Shown one piece after another: positions 46,488 through 55,478 of a stretch of 64,000 nt of DNA (the stretch's first letter is position 1; each line of letters starts with the position of its first letter). The stretch covers positions 434,001 to 498,000 of the forward strand of contig NZ_CP094929.1 of assembly GCF_022869165.1 (NCBI RefSeq), read 5' to 3'. This stretch comes from Sphaerochaeta associata. Lineage in GTDB: Bacteria > Spirochaetota > Spirochaetia > Sphaerochaetales > Sphaerochaetaceae. Below the pieces are notes generated by a model that worked only from the letters and a program-made list of their open reading frames with translations, ran no database searches and was not told the origin of the DNA. The position numbers were made by a program, and so were the translations under genes.

Positions 46488-47818
46488 AGTGTTTCTTCCT
46501 TTCTCAGTACCAGTCGTATGGTGGTATCGACAAGCTCGCTTCTCTTCAGCTCATCGCCGATTGTATGCAAACAAATTTCATGAGTTCCTTTCTTCAGCTG
46601 TAAACCAGTGATGAAAAAATCAGAAGTGCGGCTCTTTTGGAGGGAACTGCAGTAACGATTTCCTCCAACCTCAAGGCAGAGCTTTTGCTCCTTGGCAATG
46701 CCTTGCTCACTCAGCCACCCGATGGAAAGCCTGGTGTCCTCATCCTGCTCAAGGGTCCAGCAAAGGGTGGTGGGGATGGGGCGGTAGGAGTAGTACTCTG
46801 TTCCCGTATAACGATGAAGCATCAAGGGCTTGGGACAGGCTTGGTCTGGGAGTACTCTTGGAAGGGTTCTCTTCATCGTCTCTCTTCTCAGCGGCTCTTT
46901 GGCAAGCTCGTCTCCAATCCCCTCAAGCACCTCCTGCTCAAAGCCCTGGATGGCGCCATTTCCCATCAGACCGATGTTGAGCAGGTAATTGCCACCTTCC
47001 TTCACGACACTGCGGGCAGTATTGGTTAGTTCCTTGATTTTCTCATCCCTGTTTCCACGAACCTGCCAGCTGCGGTATCCCCACGTCTCCTTATAGATGG
47101 ATGCCGGGGTCTGCCACGGACAATTCAAAGGGACGGTGGGTAGCTGGTTGTCTCCCATCGTCAAGAAATCCTGCTTGTCGTTCCAGATTCTCCCATTGAC
47201 CATGCAGGTGGGCTGCAATCTCTGTACCAGATCGTAGACTTCCTGGCTTTGCTCGTCTGTGGGAGCTCCCATATCCATCCACAGCTCACAGATGGATCCG
47301 TAGTTGGAAAGAAGCTCGGTAAGCTGGGCGATGTTCAGCTTCTGGTGAGATTCAGGGATTTGGTCGCTGTTATGACTGCTGATGGGCAGGGCATCGGCGA
47401 AGTGCCAATCGATCCAGGAAAAGTAAATTCCGAAGGCAAGCCCTTGTTTCCGACACTCGTCGCTGAGGTCCTTCACGATATCGCGCCTGCAGGCGGCTTT
47501 GGTGCTGTTGTAGTCGGTGGTGGCGGTGTCGAACAAACAGAATCCATCATGGTGCTTGCTTGTAATAACCAGATACTTCATTCCAGCCCGCTTTGCCGTA
47601 GCAACAATATGCTTTGGATCAAACTCCGGAAGGTTGAACTGGCTGGTCAAAGCCTCATAGTCGGCCTGGGGCAGGTAGCCGTGGGAGAGTATCTGCTCGG
47701 AGTAGCCCCGGGTGATGGGTTTTCCCTTCCACACCCCGCCGGGAAGAGAGTAGAGCCCGAAATGAATGAAGAGGCCGAACTGAAGGTCGAGCCACTGTTG
47801 TACTGCTTCGCGTTTCAT
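46484..47818 (-). CDS. Alpha-L-fucosidase, glycoside hydrolase family 29
   Basis: 444 residues from the ATG at 47818 (MKREAVQQWLDLQFGLFIHFGLYSLPGGVW), after AAGGAGA; the longer open frame upstream runs through the divergent promoter and is rejected. FGLFIHFGLYS, YLVITSKHHDGFCLFDT and GSICELWMDMG are GH29 signatures; the nucleophile is expected at an Asp of LWMDMG. No signal peptide, so cytoplasmic. First gene of a coupled operon with cutC and the MlrC-like gene, divergent from an Lpl-type transporter. Confidence 0.9.
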   Translation of the reverse strand: MKREAVQQWLDLQFGLFIHFGLYSLPGGVWKGKPITRGYSEQILSHGYLPQADYEALTSQFNLPEFDPKHIVATAKRAGMKYLVITSKHHDGFCLFDTATTDYNSTKAACRRDIVKDLSDECRKQGLAFGIYFSWIDWHFADALPISSHNSDQIPESHQKLNIAQLTELLSNYGSICELWMDMGAPTDEQSQEVYDLVQRLQPTCMVNGRIWNDKQDFLTMGDNQLPTVPLNCPWQTPASIYKETWGYRSWQVRGNRDEKIKELTNTARSVVKEGGNYLLNIGLMGNGAIQGFEQEVLEGIGDELAKEPLRRETMKRTLPRVLPDQACPKPLMLHRYTGTEYYSYRPIPTTLCWTLEQDEDTRLSIGWLSEQGIAKEQKLCLEVGGNRYCSSLQKSRTSDFFITGLQLKKGTHEICLHTIGDELKRSELVDTTIRLVLRKEETL

Positions 47819-48020
47819 CGCTGTGTCTCCTTGATGACAGCTTAGCGTGAGCCGGGGCGGTACAACAGGGTCAAAGTTTCCAAGGACCTTCTTGTATTGC
47901 GTCATTTTTTCAAAGTTCGACCTCTCTTGCAAAAAATGACGCCTGAGTGTGAAGCTAAGCTGACCGAGCTTTGGAAACTTGACTCTTATGCATATCTGAC
48001 TTCCATGCGACGATTTTGTC
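47819..48020. promoter_or_regulatory. Divergent promoter region with nested inverted repeats
   Basis: 202 bases between the fucosidase and the transporter operon. A perfect 12-bp inverted repeat GCGTCATTTTTT (47899-47910) / AAAAAATGACGC (47931-47942) is spaced 20 bases apart, so the half-sites lie about three helix turns apart. A second pair CAGCTTAGC (47838-47846) / GCTAAGCTG (47954-47962) and a third, imperfect pair around GTTTCCAA (47870-47886 and 47970-47985) are also inverted. No clear -35/-10 pair was found for either direction. Probable binding sites of a shared regulator such as the AraC protein at 53177. Confidence 0.65.
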
Positions 48021-48956
48021 ATGAAGAACGCACTCAACCAACCACGACAGCTCAGCCTGGGAAGAAAGATGGGCAGACACTGGCAGTTCTATGTCATTGT
48101 TGCTCTTCCCATGCTCTACTTCATCATCTTCAAGTACGTTCCCATGTATGGCGTCCTGCTTGCATTCAAGCGGTACCGCGTCAGCCAAGGGATCTGGAAC
48201 AGCCCCTGGGTGGGCTTCTATCAGTTTGAGAAGTTCTTTACGAACCCCTCGAGCCTGAAGATCATGTTCAACACCTTCTCGCTGAGCATGTACGCCCTGG
48301 TCTCATCCATTCCGCTGGCGGTAATTCTAGCCATAGCCCTCAACGAGACCGGCTCGAAAATCTGGCGCAAGAGCGTGCAGATGGTCACCTATGCCCCCTA
48401 CTTCATCTCCACCGTAGTCATGGTAGCCATCCTGATGCAGTTCCTCGACCCCGCCTTGGGCCTGTTCAATGCGATCAGGGCGGCATTCGGCAAGGATTCG
48501 ATCAACTTCATGGGTGAAGCCCATATGTTCAAGCACATCTACGTCTGGTCGGCCCTCTGGCAGAACACCGGCTACAACGCGATTATCTACCTGGCCGCCC
48601 TCACCGGCATAAACCCCGAGCTTTACGAAGCTGCGAAGGTCGACGGAGTGAACAAGTTCCAGAAAATCTGGTACGTGGACCTGCCCTGCATCAAGAATAC
48701 CATCGTCATCATGTTCATCATGAACATGGGCTTTGTCATGAGCCTGGGTTTTGAAAAGGCCTTCCTCATGCAGAATCCTCTCAATTTGCAGACCGCCGAG
48801 ATCATGTCCACCTACGTCTACAAGATGGGCTTGATCAACAGTGACTTCAGCTACTCAACCGCCATCGATGTGGTCAACTCAATCATTAACATCGTCCTGA
48901 TTTTGACTTTCAACCGCATTGCCAAGAGTAAAAACAAGGAAGGAGGGCTGTGGTAA
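48021..48956 (+). CDS. ABC transporter permease, LplB type
   Basis: 311 residues, six spans. HWQFYVIVALPMLYFIIFKYVPMYGVLLAFKRYRVSQGIW is the LplB-type N-terminus with the KYxPMYG motif; EAAKVDGVNKFQKIWYVDLP is the EAA loop. Lpl-type permeases import complex oligosaccharides such as those from pectin or host glycans. The ORF ends TAATG, sharing a base with the next start. Confidence 0.93.
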   Translation: MKNALNQPRQLSLGRKMGRHWQFYVIVALPMLYFIIFKYVPMYGVLLAFKRYRVSQGIWNSPWVGFYQFEKFFTNPSSLKIMFNTFSLSMYALVSSIPLAVILAIALNETGSKIWRKSVQMVTYAPYFISTVVMVAILMQFLDPALGLFNAIRAAFGKDSINFMGEAHMFKHIYVWSALWQNTGYNAIIYLAALTGINPELYEAAKVDGVNKFQKIWYVDLPCIKNTIVIMFIMNMGFVMSLGFEKAFLMQNPLNLQTAEIMSTYVYKMGLINSDFSYSTAIDVVNSIINIVLILTFNRIAKSKNKEGGLW

Positions 48957-49849
48957 TGCACTACAAACGAAAAGAACTTGCAACAGACCGAGTGTTTTCA
49001 TTGGTAGTGAACAGCTTTCTGTTCATAAGCCTGGTCATCGTCCTCTATCCGCTGCTGTATATCGTCGCCTGCTCGTTCAGTGAGCCGCAGGCAGTGATGG
49101 CCAAGAAGGTGTGGCTCTTTCCCGTCAATTTTGATTTGGTAAGCTACAAGGCAGTCTTTACCAACAAGCAGATTGGAACCGGCTATATGAACAGCCTCTA
49201 CTATATGGTGACAGGGACTGTGGTCAGCGTGCTGCTTACCATGTTGCTCGCCTATCCGCTTTCGCGCAAGGAGTTCTACGGGCGCTCGGTGGTGACCAAG
49301 CTCATCCTCTTTACCATGCTCTTCACCGGTGGAACCATCCCCCTGTACCTGGTGGTGCGCAACCTCGGCATCTACGACTCCAGGTGGGCGATCATCCTTC
49401 CCAACGCCATTACCGTTTGGAACGTCATTATAGCCCGCACCTTCCTGCAGGAGAACATCTCCGATGAGCTGTACGAAGCAGCCGAAATCGATGGCTGCTC
49501 GGACATTCGCTTCCTTATCTCGTTCGTCTTCCCCCTAAGCGGTGCGATAGTGGCCGTCCTTGCCCTTTTCTATGCAGTAGGGCAGTGGAACAAGTACTTC
49601 GATGCCCTGTTGTATCTGCAGAAGCAGGCCCTCTATCCCCTGCAGATTGTGCTGCGCAATATTCTGATCATCAACCGCAACACTCCCTCAATGACCGTCG
49701 ATGTCGAGGCCGCCATCAGGGCTCAGGGCCTCAGCGAGACGATCCGCTATGCAGTCATCGTTGTAGCCAGTGTTCCGCTTCTGGTAATCTACCCGTTCGT
49801 GCAAAGGTTTTTCGTCAAGGGAGTCATGATCGGCTCCGTCAAAGGTTAG
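48956..49849 (+). CDS. ABC transporter permease, LplC/YtcP type
   Basis: 297 residues from ATG 48956, 8 bases after AGGAGGG; the GTG at 48950 is too close to that site. Six spans; EAAEIDGCSDIRFLISFVFP is the EAA loop. FSLVVNSFLFISLVIVLYPLLYIVACSFSEP is typical of the LplC group. Partner of the preceding permease. Confidence 0.93.
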   Translation: MHYKRKELATDRVFSLVVNSFLFISLVIVLYPLLYIVACSFSEPQAVMAKKVWLFPVNFDLVSYKAVFTNKQIGTGYMNSLYYMVTGTVVSVLLTMLLAYPLSRKEFYGRSVVTKLILFTMLFTGGTIPLYLVVRNLGIYDSRWAIILPNAITVWNVIIARTFLQENISDELYEAAEIDGCSDIRFLISFVFPLSGAIVAVLALFYAVGQWNKYFDALLYLQKQALYPLQIVLRNILIINRNTPSMTVDVEAAIRAQGLSETIRYAVIVVASVPLLVIYPFVQRFFVKGVMIGSVKG

Positions 49850-49895
49850 GAGTACACAGCTTCCCTGTGGAGGCTGCATACAATAGGAGGAATCC

Positions 49896-51599
49896 ATGAA
49901 GAAAACGTTGTGTATCGTATTGCTGGTCGCTCTTTTGCTGCCGGCCTCGCTGGTTGCCCAAGGCTCGAAGGAGAGTGCTACGGCAAAATCTACTGTTGAG
50001 TATACCCCTGTCGGGACCTTCCCGATCGTGAAGACCCCCATTACGGTGGACATCATGGTCGCTCAGCCCCCCTGTGTCGAGGATTACAACACCAACCGGT
50101 TCACCAAGTACATGGAAGAACTGACCGGTATCAAGGTGAACTACATCATGATTCCCGAGCAGGCCGCAACCGAAAAGCTCGCCTTGGTTCTGGCAAGCGG
50201 CGATTACCCCGATGCCTTTCTTGGCTTTGGTGTAAACAATACTTTGGAAACCACCTATGGTGCTCAGGAAGGCCTCTTCATGCCGCTGAACAAGTTCTAC
50301 TCCAAAGAGTGGATGCCCAACATGATGAAAGCTTTTGAAGAGTTCCCCGGCGGTATCGGGTTCATGACCAATATCGACGGAAACATCTACTCGCTTCCCC
50401 GCCTCGAAGGTTGCTACCACTGCTCCAACCAGGCAAAGCTGTTCGTCTACCAGCCCTTCCTTGACAAGCTTGGCATGAAGATGCCCACCACCACCGATGA
50501 GTTCTACCAGGTGCTGAAGGCCATGAAGGAACAGGACGCCAACGGCAACGGCAAGGCAGACGAAATTCCACTCGCCGGCTCCATCATCGGCTGGTCCGAC
50601 CAAGTCGAGCGCTTCTTGCTCAACTCCTTCATCTACACCGACCTGGACACCAACATTAACGCCAACGCCGATGACAACGTAGGCTACATGATGAACAACG
50701 GCAAGGTCGACACCGCTGTGAACAAGCCGGCTTTCCGTGAGGGTCTTGCCTTCATCAATAAGCTGTACAAGGAAGGTCTGCTCTATAACGGATCCTTCAC
50801 CCAGGATTCCAGCCAGCTGACCCAGCTCGTCGAGAGCTCAGCCCAGCCGGTCGTCGGTTTTGCAGCTGGTGGTTGGAGAGGCCAGTTCGCCACTATTGGT
50901 GGAGAGCGTTTCAACAACTTCCGCGCCATTGCCCCCCTGAAAGGACCCAAAGGCGCACAGTACTCGGTTGCTTTCTTCCAGAATCCTGAAATCGGTGAAC
51001 TGGTGCTCAGCAGCGACACCAAGTATGCCGAAGCCATCATGCGCTACTTCGATTTCATGTACAGCCCCGAAGGCACTCTTCTGCAGCGCAACGGCTTCAA
51101 AGGTGAGGCTTGGGATTGGGCGAAGAGCGGCCAGGTCGGTCTCGATGGAAAGCCTGCCGTTTGGCAGCAGCTGAAACTTTGGAACGACAAGGATCCCCAG
51201 AACGACACCTGGATCCAGACCTACACCGCAGCCATGACTCCGTCCTTGAAGAACGGCTTGGCCTCCAAGCCCATGACTCAGGACAATCCCGAGTACTACC
51301 TGCCGGGCAACAATGAAAAGACCCTCTTTGACGAGACATTCAACCTGTACAAGCCCTACGAGGACACCTCGGTGGAAGTTCCCGTACTGAAGTATACAGC
51401 CGAAGAGAGTGAGAAGTTCTCAACCGTCAAGCGTGAGCTTGCCAATTACATCCGCCAGAGTGCCGTCAAGTTCATGGTTGGTTCGTTGGATGTCAACGAC
51501 GACAAGGTATGGAACGAGTACGTTGCAAACCTGGAGAAGCTGCAGTTGAAGTCGGTTCTCGACCTCATGAACACTGCCTACGCTCGCCAGTACAAATAA
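49896..51599 (+). CDS. Extracellular solute-binding protein, LplA type
   Basis: 567 residues with signal peptide MKKTLCIVLLVALLLPASLVAQGSKES. TVDIMVAQPPCVEDYNTNRFTKYMEELTGIKVNYIMIP and the calcium-site-like QDANGNGKADEIPLAG segment are typical of the large LplA proteins. It would catch an oligosaccharide in the periplasm and hand it to the two permeases upstream. AGGAGG ribosome site 6 bases before the ATG. No ATPase in the operon. Confidence 0.93.
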   Translation: MKKTLCIVLLVALLLPASLVAQGSKESATAKSTVEYTPVGTFPIVKTPITVDIMVAQPPCVEDYNTNRFTKYMEELTGIKVNYIMIPEQAATEKLALVLASGDYPDAFLGFGVNNTLETTYGAQEGLFMPLNKFYSKEWMPNMMKAFEEFPGGIGFMTNIDGNIYSLPRLEGCYHCSNQAKLFVYQPFLDKLGMKMPTTTDEFYQVLKAMKEQDANGNGKADEIPLAGSIIGWSDQVERFLLNSFIYTDLDTNINANADDNVGYMMNNGKVDTAVNKPAFREGLAFINKLYKEGLLYNGSFTQDSSQLTQLVESSAQPVVGFAAGGWRGQFATIGGERFNNFRAIAPLKGPKGAQYSVAFFQNPEIGELVLSSDTKYAEAIMRYFDFMYSPEGTLLQRNGFKGEAWDWAKSGQVGLDGKPAVWQQLKLWNDKDPQNDTWIQTYTAAMTPSLKNGLASKPMTQDNPEYYLPGNNEKTLFDETFNLYKPYEDTSVEVPVLKYTAEESEKFSTVKRELANYIRQSAVKFMVGSLDVNDDKVWNEYVANLEKLQLKSVLDLMNTAYARQYK

Positions 51600-51613
51600 G
51601 CATCACAACACTG

Positions 51614-51636
51614 CATAGGGCCCTTGAGGCCCTATG
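51614..51636 (+). other. Intercistronic hairpin between the binding protein and sulfatase genes
   Basis: A perfect 9-bp stem CATAGGGCC (51614-51622) / GGCCCTATG (51628-51636) with a 5-base loop and no T-run. Such hairpins often protect the abundant binding-protein mRNA and lower expression of the gene downstream. Confidence 0.7.
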
Positions 51637-51660
51637 GTGTAGATAGGGAGGAGTGGACAG

Positions 51661-53127
51661 GTGCGAAAGAAGCCGAACATCGTCTATATACTTGCAGATG
51701 ATCTGGGCTACGGTGATGTCTCATCACTGAATCCCGATTGTCCTTTCGTCACCTCCCACTTCGACCGTTTGGCACAACAGGGCATGTGCTTCACCGACGC
51801 CCATGCCACCAGTGCCGTCTGCACCCCCAGTCGATACAGCATCATCACCGGGCGCTATAACTGGCGTTCACAGCTGAAGAGCTATGTGCTGGGTGGGTTT
51901 TCTCCGCCCCTTATTGATGAAAACAGAAAAACTGTGGCCCAACTCCTCAAACGAGGCGGGTACGCCACCCATGCAGTAGGCAAGTGGCATCTTGGCATGG
52001 ACCTTCCCAAACAGGAAGGGTTTGTTGAGGCCTCTGAGTTCGGTGACAGCCATCCCATCGACTATACCAAGCCCATCAAAGGCGGACCTATCAGCGTCGG
52101 CTTCGATTCCTATTACGGGATCAGCGGTTCACTGGATATGCCACCCTACGTCTATATCAAGGATGACATGTTCACTGCAGTTCCCACCAGGATCACCAGA
52201 GGCACAGGCAAGGGTTTTTGGCGCGAGGGTTTGACCGCCGATGATTTTGTCCATGAAGAGGTGCTTGACCATCTCACCGACAAGGCCTTGGAAGTGATCA
52301 GGGAGAACAGGCAGCGACCGTTCTTTCTCTACTTTGCCCTCCCGGCCCCCCATACTCCCATTCTTCCCCATCCAAGGTTCAGGGGAAAGTCGAACACCAA
52401 TGCCTATGGGGATTTTGTCCTTCACTGCGATGATGTGGTGGGTAGGGTGCTCGATGAGCTCAAAGAGAACGGCATCGATGAGCACACCCTGGTCATCTTC
52501 ACCAGCGACAACGGTTGCTCGCCGATGGCCGACTTTGCAGAGCTTGCACGGTTCGGGCACAACCCAAGCTACCACTTCAGGGGTATGAAATCGGACATTT
52601 TTGAAGGTGGACACCGGGTGCCGCTTCTGATGCGCTGGCCTGAGGTGATAGCGCCGCATTCAATTTCCAACCACCTTGTCTGCCTATCCGATTTCTATGC
52701 TACTGCCGCCGATATTCTTGGTTTCGGCTTGGCCGAGGATGAGGCGGTGGATAGTGTGAGCCTTCTGCCGTTGCTCTCAGACACTACTCACCCTGAAGTA
52801 CGAGATTCATTGGTCCATCAGAGCCTTGACGGTTCGCTATCCCTGAGAAAAGGAGCATACAAGCTTGAGATGTGCAAAGGCTCGGGCGGGTGGTCATACC
52901 CTTCAAGCGGAAGCGAGGATGCACAGAATCTTCCTTCCGTGCAGTTGTACAACCTTGAGTGCGATATTGCAGAGACGGTGAATGTGCAGGCCGAGCACCC
53001 TGATCTGGTAGCTGCCATGAGACAAGAACTTGCCTGCCTCGTAAGGGAAGGCAGAAGTACATCCGGCCCCCGACAGCTCAACGACGGGGTTGCTGTTTGG
53101 GAGACGGTTGCCTGGCTTGACGACTGA
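51661..53127 (+). CDS. Sulfatase, formylglycine (Cys) type
   Basis: 488 residues from a GTG preceded by AGGAGTGG. KPNIVYILADDLGYGDVSSLNPD has the metal Asp pair. SAVCTPSRYSIITGRY contains the CxPSR motif with Cys54, which must be changed to formylglycine by a maturase (anSME or FGE) not in this window. HAVGKWHLGM and IFTSDNGCSPMADF are other family motifs. No signal peptide, so it acts inside the cell on imported sugar. Together with the GH29 fucosidase it points to sulfated fucosides, inferred from context. Confidence 0.93.
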   Translation: MRKKPNIVYILADDLGYGDVSSLNPDCPFVTSHFDRLAQQGMCFTDAHATSAVCTPSRYSIITGRYNWRSQLKSYVLGGFSPPLIDENRKTVAQLLKRGGYATHAVGKWHLGMDLPKQEGFVEASEFGDSHPIDYTKPIKGGPISVGFDSYYGISGSLDMPPYVYIKDDMFTAVPTRITRGTGKGFWREGLTADDFVHEEVLDHLTDKALEVIRENRQRPFFLYFALPAPHTPILPHPRFRGKSNTNAYGDFVLHCDDVVGRVLDELKENGIDEHTLVIFTSDNGCSPMADFAELARFGHNPSYHFRGMKSDIFEGGHRVPLLMRWPEVIAPHSISNHLVCLSDFYATAADILGFGLAEDEAVDSVSLLPLLSDTTHPEVRDSLVHQSLDGSLSLRKGAYKLEMCKGSGGWSYPSSGSEDAQNLPSVQLYNLECDIAETVNVQAEHPDLVAAMRQELACLVREGRSTSGPRQLNDGVAVWETVAWLDD

Positions 53128-53176
53128 TACTTTTTCCCGTGAAAAGGGGTTTCCCTATGGTATACTGACTGCACCT

Positions 53177-55408
53177 ATGAGAAAGCCTGAGCATAAAATT
53201 CCTGCATCCAGAACACTGCTGTTGTTCCTTCCCGCCCTCATACTCTGTTTTGTCATACTCATTCTCGCCCAAAACTGGATGTTGATGACCGTGCGCAGGG
53301 ACAAGCAGGAGCAGACCTACTCGATGCTCCACCTCATTCGTTCCACCACCGACCTTTCGCTGGACCAGATGTACAAGCTCAGCCAGATGCTGCTCTTGGA
53401 CAACGATATCGCCAAATTCATCTACCAGGGAGAGATCGAGAGCGGTTCGGTAGATATTCAGACCCTCATCGATGCAAAAGGCGTCCTGCCTACGGCAACA
53501 AACATCAATGCCATGCTGGCCGAGGTCTACATATACTCCAACCGCAGCGGCTATATCCTCTCTTCTCAGAATGCCTTCCTGGAACCTGAGAAAATGTACC
53601 CTTCCATGTTCGCCTTCGAGGGATTGAACTACCGTCAGTTCCGCAGCAAGTACCTGACACCCGCCTTCAACCGTTCCTTCTTTCCCCAAACCGATGCCTT
53701 GGTGCATGGGAGAAATCGGTCGGTCATTCCGTTGGTCCAGACGTTTCCTTTGAATAATCCCGCAGCCAATGCGGGCAAGATCATGCTGCTGCTCGACAGC
53801 AGCTACATCGTGGACTTGCTTTCGCAGCAGATAGAGGGGGCGAGCCCCACCGTCTATGTCACAGACAGCAAGGGAACCGTGATCACCTACTCGGGCGACC
53901 CCGCCTTCATCCTGGGGGATGGGTATGCCGACGGTCAGCATCGAGTGTCCATTGAAGGCCAGGAGTATGTGCTCTCGGCCCTTTCCTCGAACGCAAGCGG
54001 TCTGAGGTTTTTCAGCCTGCTCTCGCTCAAACAGATCAACGCCATGCTCAATCCCATGTGGCCTTTGCTGGTGATTCTCAGCATCGGGATGTTCCTGCTG
54101 CTCTCCTTCTTTGCCGTCTATATGCTTGCACGCAGCAACCGCCACTGGACCGAGCTGCTCGGCTTGGTCGATGTAAGCGGGAAACCGCTTCCCTATGAGC
54201 AGGCGGTCGGGTACATCAAGAATATCGTTGAGGAGGACCGAAGCAAGGTACGCCAAGCCGGTGGCACTCCCTTTATCACCGACACATTCTTTCGTCGATT
54301 GATTCACGGGAAAATGCTGGGGACAGCCGAGATTCAGGCGATGCTCAAGCAGGTCCAGAAGGATATCGATTTGAACTCTCCCAACACCTTCCAAATGGTG
54401 CATATCGCGATCCACGATGTGCAGGATTTTCTATCCAGTGATCGGCTGGAGGACATCGACTTCACCCGAATTGCGGCCCAAAAGCAGGCGATGCGTGCGT
54501 TCGGCCAGCAGTACTACCTCTACATGGACTTCTCATTCTCGATTTGGATCATGCTCTGGCATGGTGACGGCCGCTTTCTGGATACACAGATCGATCAGTT
54601 CTATAAGGAGTTCATCCAAGTCTCGCCTTGTATCACGAGCATGGCGGTCAGTTCGGCCAAGCACAGTCTTGATGAGATTTTCTCGGCGACCAATGAGTGC
54701 AGCGAGGTCCAGCAGAGTCTGCTCAGTGAGAAACAGGTGGAAATCATGCGCCGTTATACCGAGTTGAGCCTCAAGCGTGAGCCGTACCACTACAGCCTCG
54801 ATATGGAGCGAAAGCTCTCCGTTGCCGTCATGAAAGGGGAGCGGCAGGCCTTGGAGGAGATCCTGAGGACCATCGAGCAGGATAACTTTGTTGCCAGGAA
54901 TCTGGGGCCTGAAGAGCATGCCAATCTCATGAAGGTTCTCTATGCGACGGCGATCAAGCTCAGTCAGAGCCTCAGGCTGACACTCCACCAGTCGGTGTTT
55001 GAGTCGTATGCCGAGGTCAAGCAGTTCTTTCTCTCCCAGGCGTTGGCGATCAACAGGGCAAAGAGTGATAAGGATGAGGTGCTCGTCCAACGGATTATTG
55101 GCTATATACACGACCATTATGCCGACCCGGGCTTGAACCTCTCCAATATGGCGGGTGACTTCGGCTTGAAGGAGAGCTTTCTCTACCACTTCATGCAGAC
55201 CCGCATGGAGACATCGTTTGCCCAGTATTTGGAGGCGTACCGCCTTGAGCGCGCTCTTGCCCTGTTTGCCGAGAAGCAGATGACGATCAGTGAGATCACC
55301 TCCTTCTGTGGGTACTCCAATGCCCAGACCTTCCGCAGGGCGTTCCAAAAGCGTTATGGCATGCTTCCCTCCGATTACCAGAAAACGGTTCTGTATCAGA
55401 AGAAGTAG
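53177..55408 (+). CDS. Membrane-anchored AraC-family regulator
   Basis: 743 residues from the ATG at 53177; the longer frame overlaps the sulfatase end. An N-terminal span (LLLFLPALILCFVILILAQ), an extracytoplasmic sensor region of about 270 residues, and a second span (WPLLVILSIGMFLLLSFFAVYMLA) precede a long cytoplasmic linker. The end is an AraC DNA-binding domain with two helix-turn-helix units (LNLSNMAGDFGLKESFLYHFMQ and MTISEITSFCGYSNAQTFRRAFQKRYGMLPSDY). Such proteins commonly sense an external sugar and switch on neighbouring Lpl-type transporter genes. Confidence 0.92.
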   Translation: MRKPEHKIPASRTLLLFLPALILCFVILILAQNWMLMTVRRDKQEQTYSMLHLIRSTTDLSLDQMYKLSQMLLLDNDIAKFIYQGEIESGSVDIQTLIDAKGVLPTATNINAMLAEVYIYSNRSGYILSSQNAFLEPEKMYPSMFAFEGLNYRQFRSKYLTPAFNRSFFPQTDALVHGRNRSVIPLVQTFPLNNPAANAGKIMLLLDSSYIVDLLSQQIEGASPTVYVTDSKGTVITYSGDPAFILGDGYADGQHRVSIEGQEYVLSALSSNASGLRFFSLLSLKQINAMLNPMWPLLVILSIGMFLLLSFFAVYMLARSNRHWTELLGLVDVSGKPLPYEQAVGYIKNIVEEDRSKVRQAGGTPFITDTFFRRLIHGKMLGTAEIQAMLKQVQKDIDLNSPNTFQMVHIAIHDVQDFLSSDRLEDIDFTRIAAQKQAMRAFGQQYYLYMDFSFSIWIMLWHGDGRFLDTQIDQFYKEFIQVSPCITSMAVSSAKHSLDEIFSATNECSEVQQSLLSEKQVEIMRRYTELSLKREPYHYSLDMERKLSVAVMKGERQALEEILRTIEQDNFVARNLGPEEHANLMKVLYATAIKLSQSLRLTLHQSVFESYAEVKQFFLSQALAINRAKSDKDEVLVQRIIGYIHDHYADPGLNLSNMAGDFGLKESFLYHFMQTRMETSFAQYLEAYRLERALALFAEKQMTISEITSFCGYSNAQTFRRAFQKRYGMLPSDYQKTVLYQKK

Positions 55409-55478
55409 GGGACTACAAATGGATATCATCAAGCTGTAGTGTGATATACTGATTAGCAATGAAGCATGGGAGCCCTCA

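Noticed and set aside
47819-48037. Upstream extension of the fucosidase frame to 48037
   Set aside because: It crosses the divergent promoter region and the inverted repeats. The ATG at 47818 has a good ribosome site and starts the conserved sequence.
53078-54415. 445-codon minus-strand frame opposite the AraC regulator
   Set aside because: Shadow of the + strand gene; no recognisable domain, and the + frame has two membrane spans and a helix-turn-helix end.
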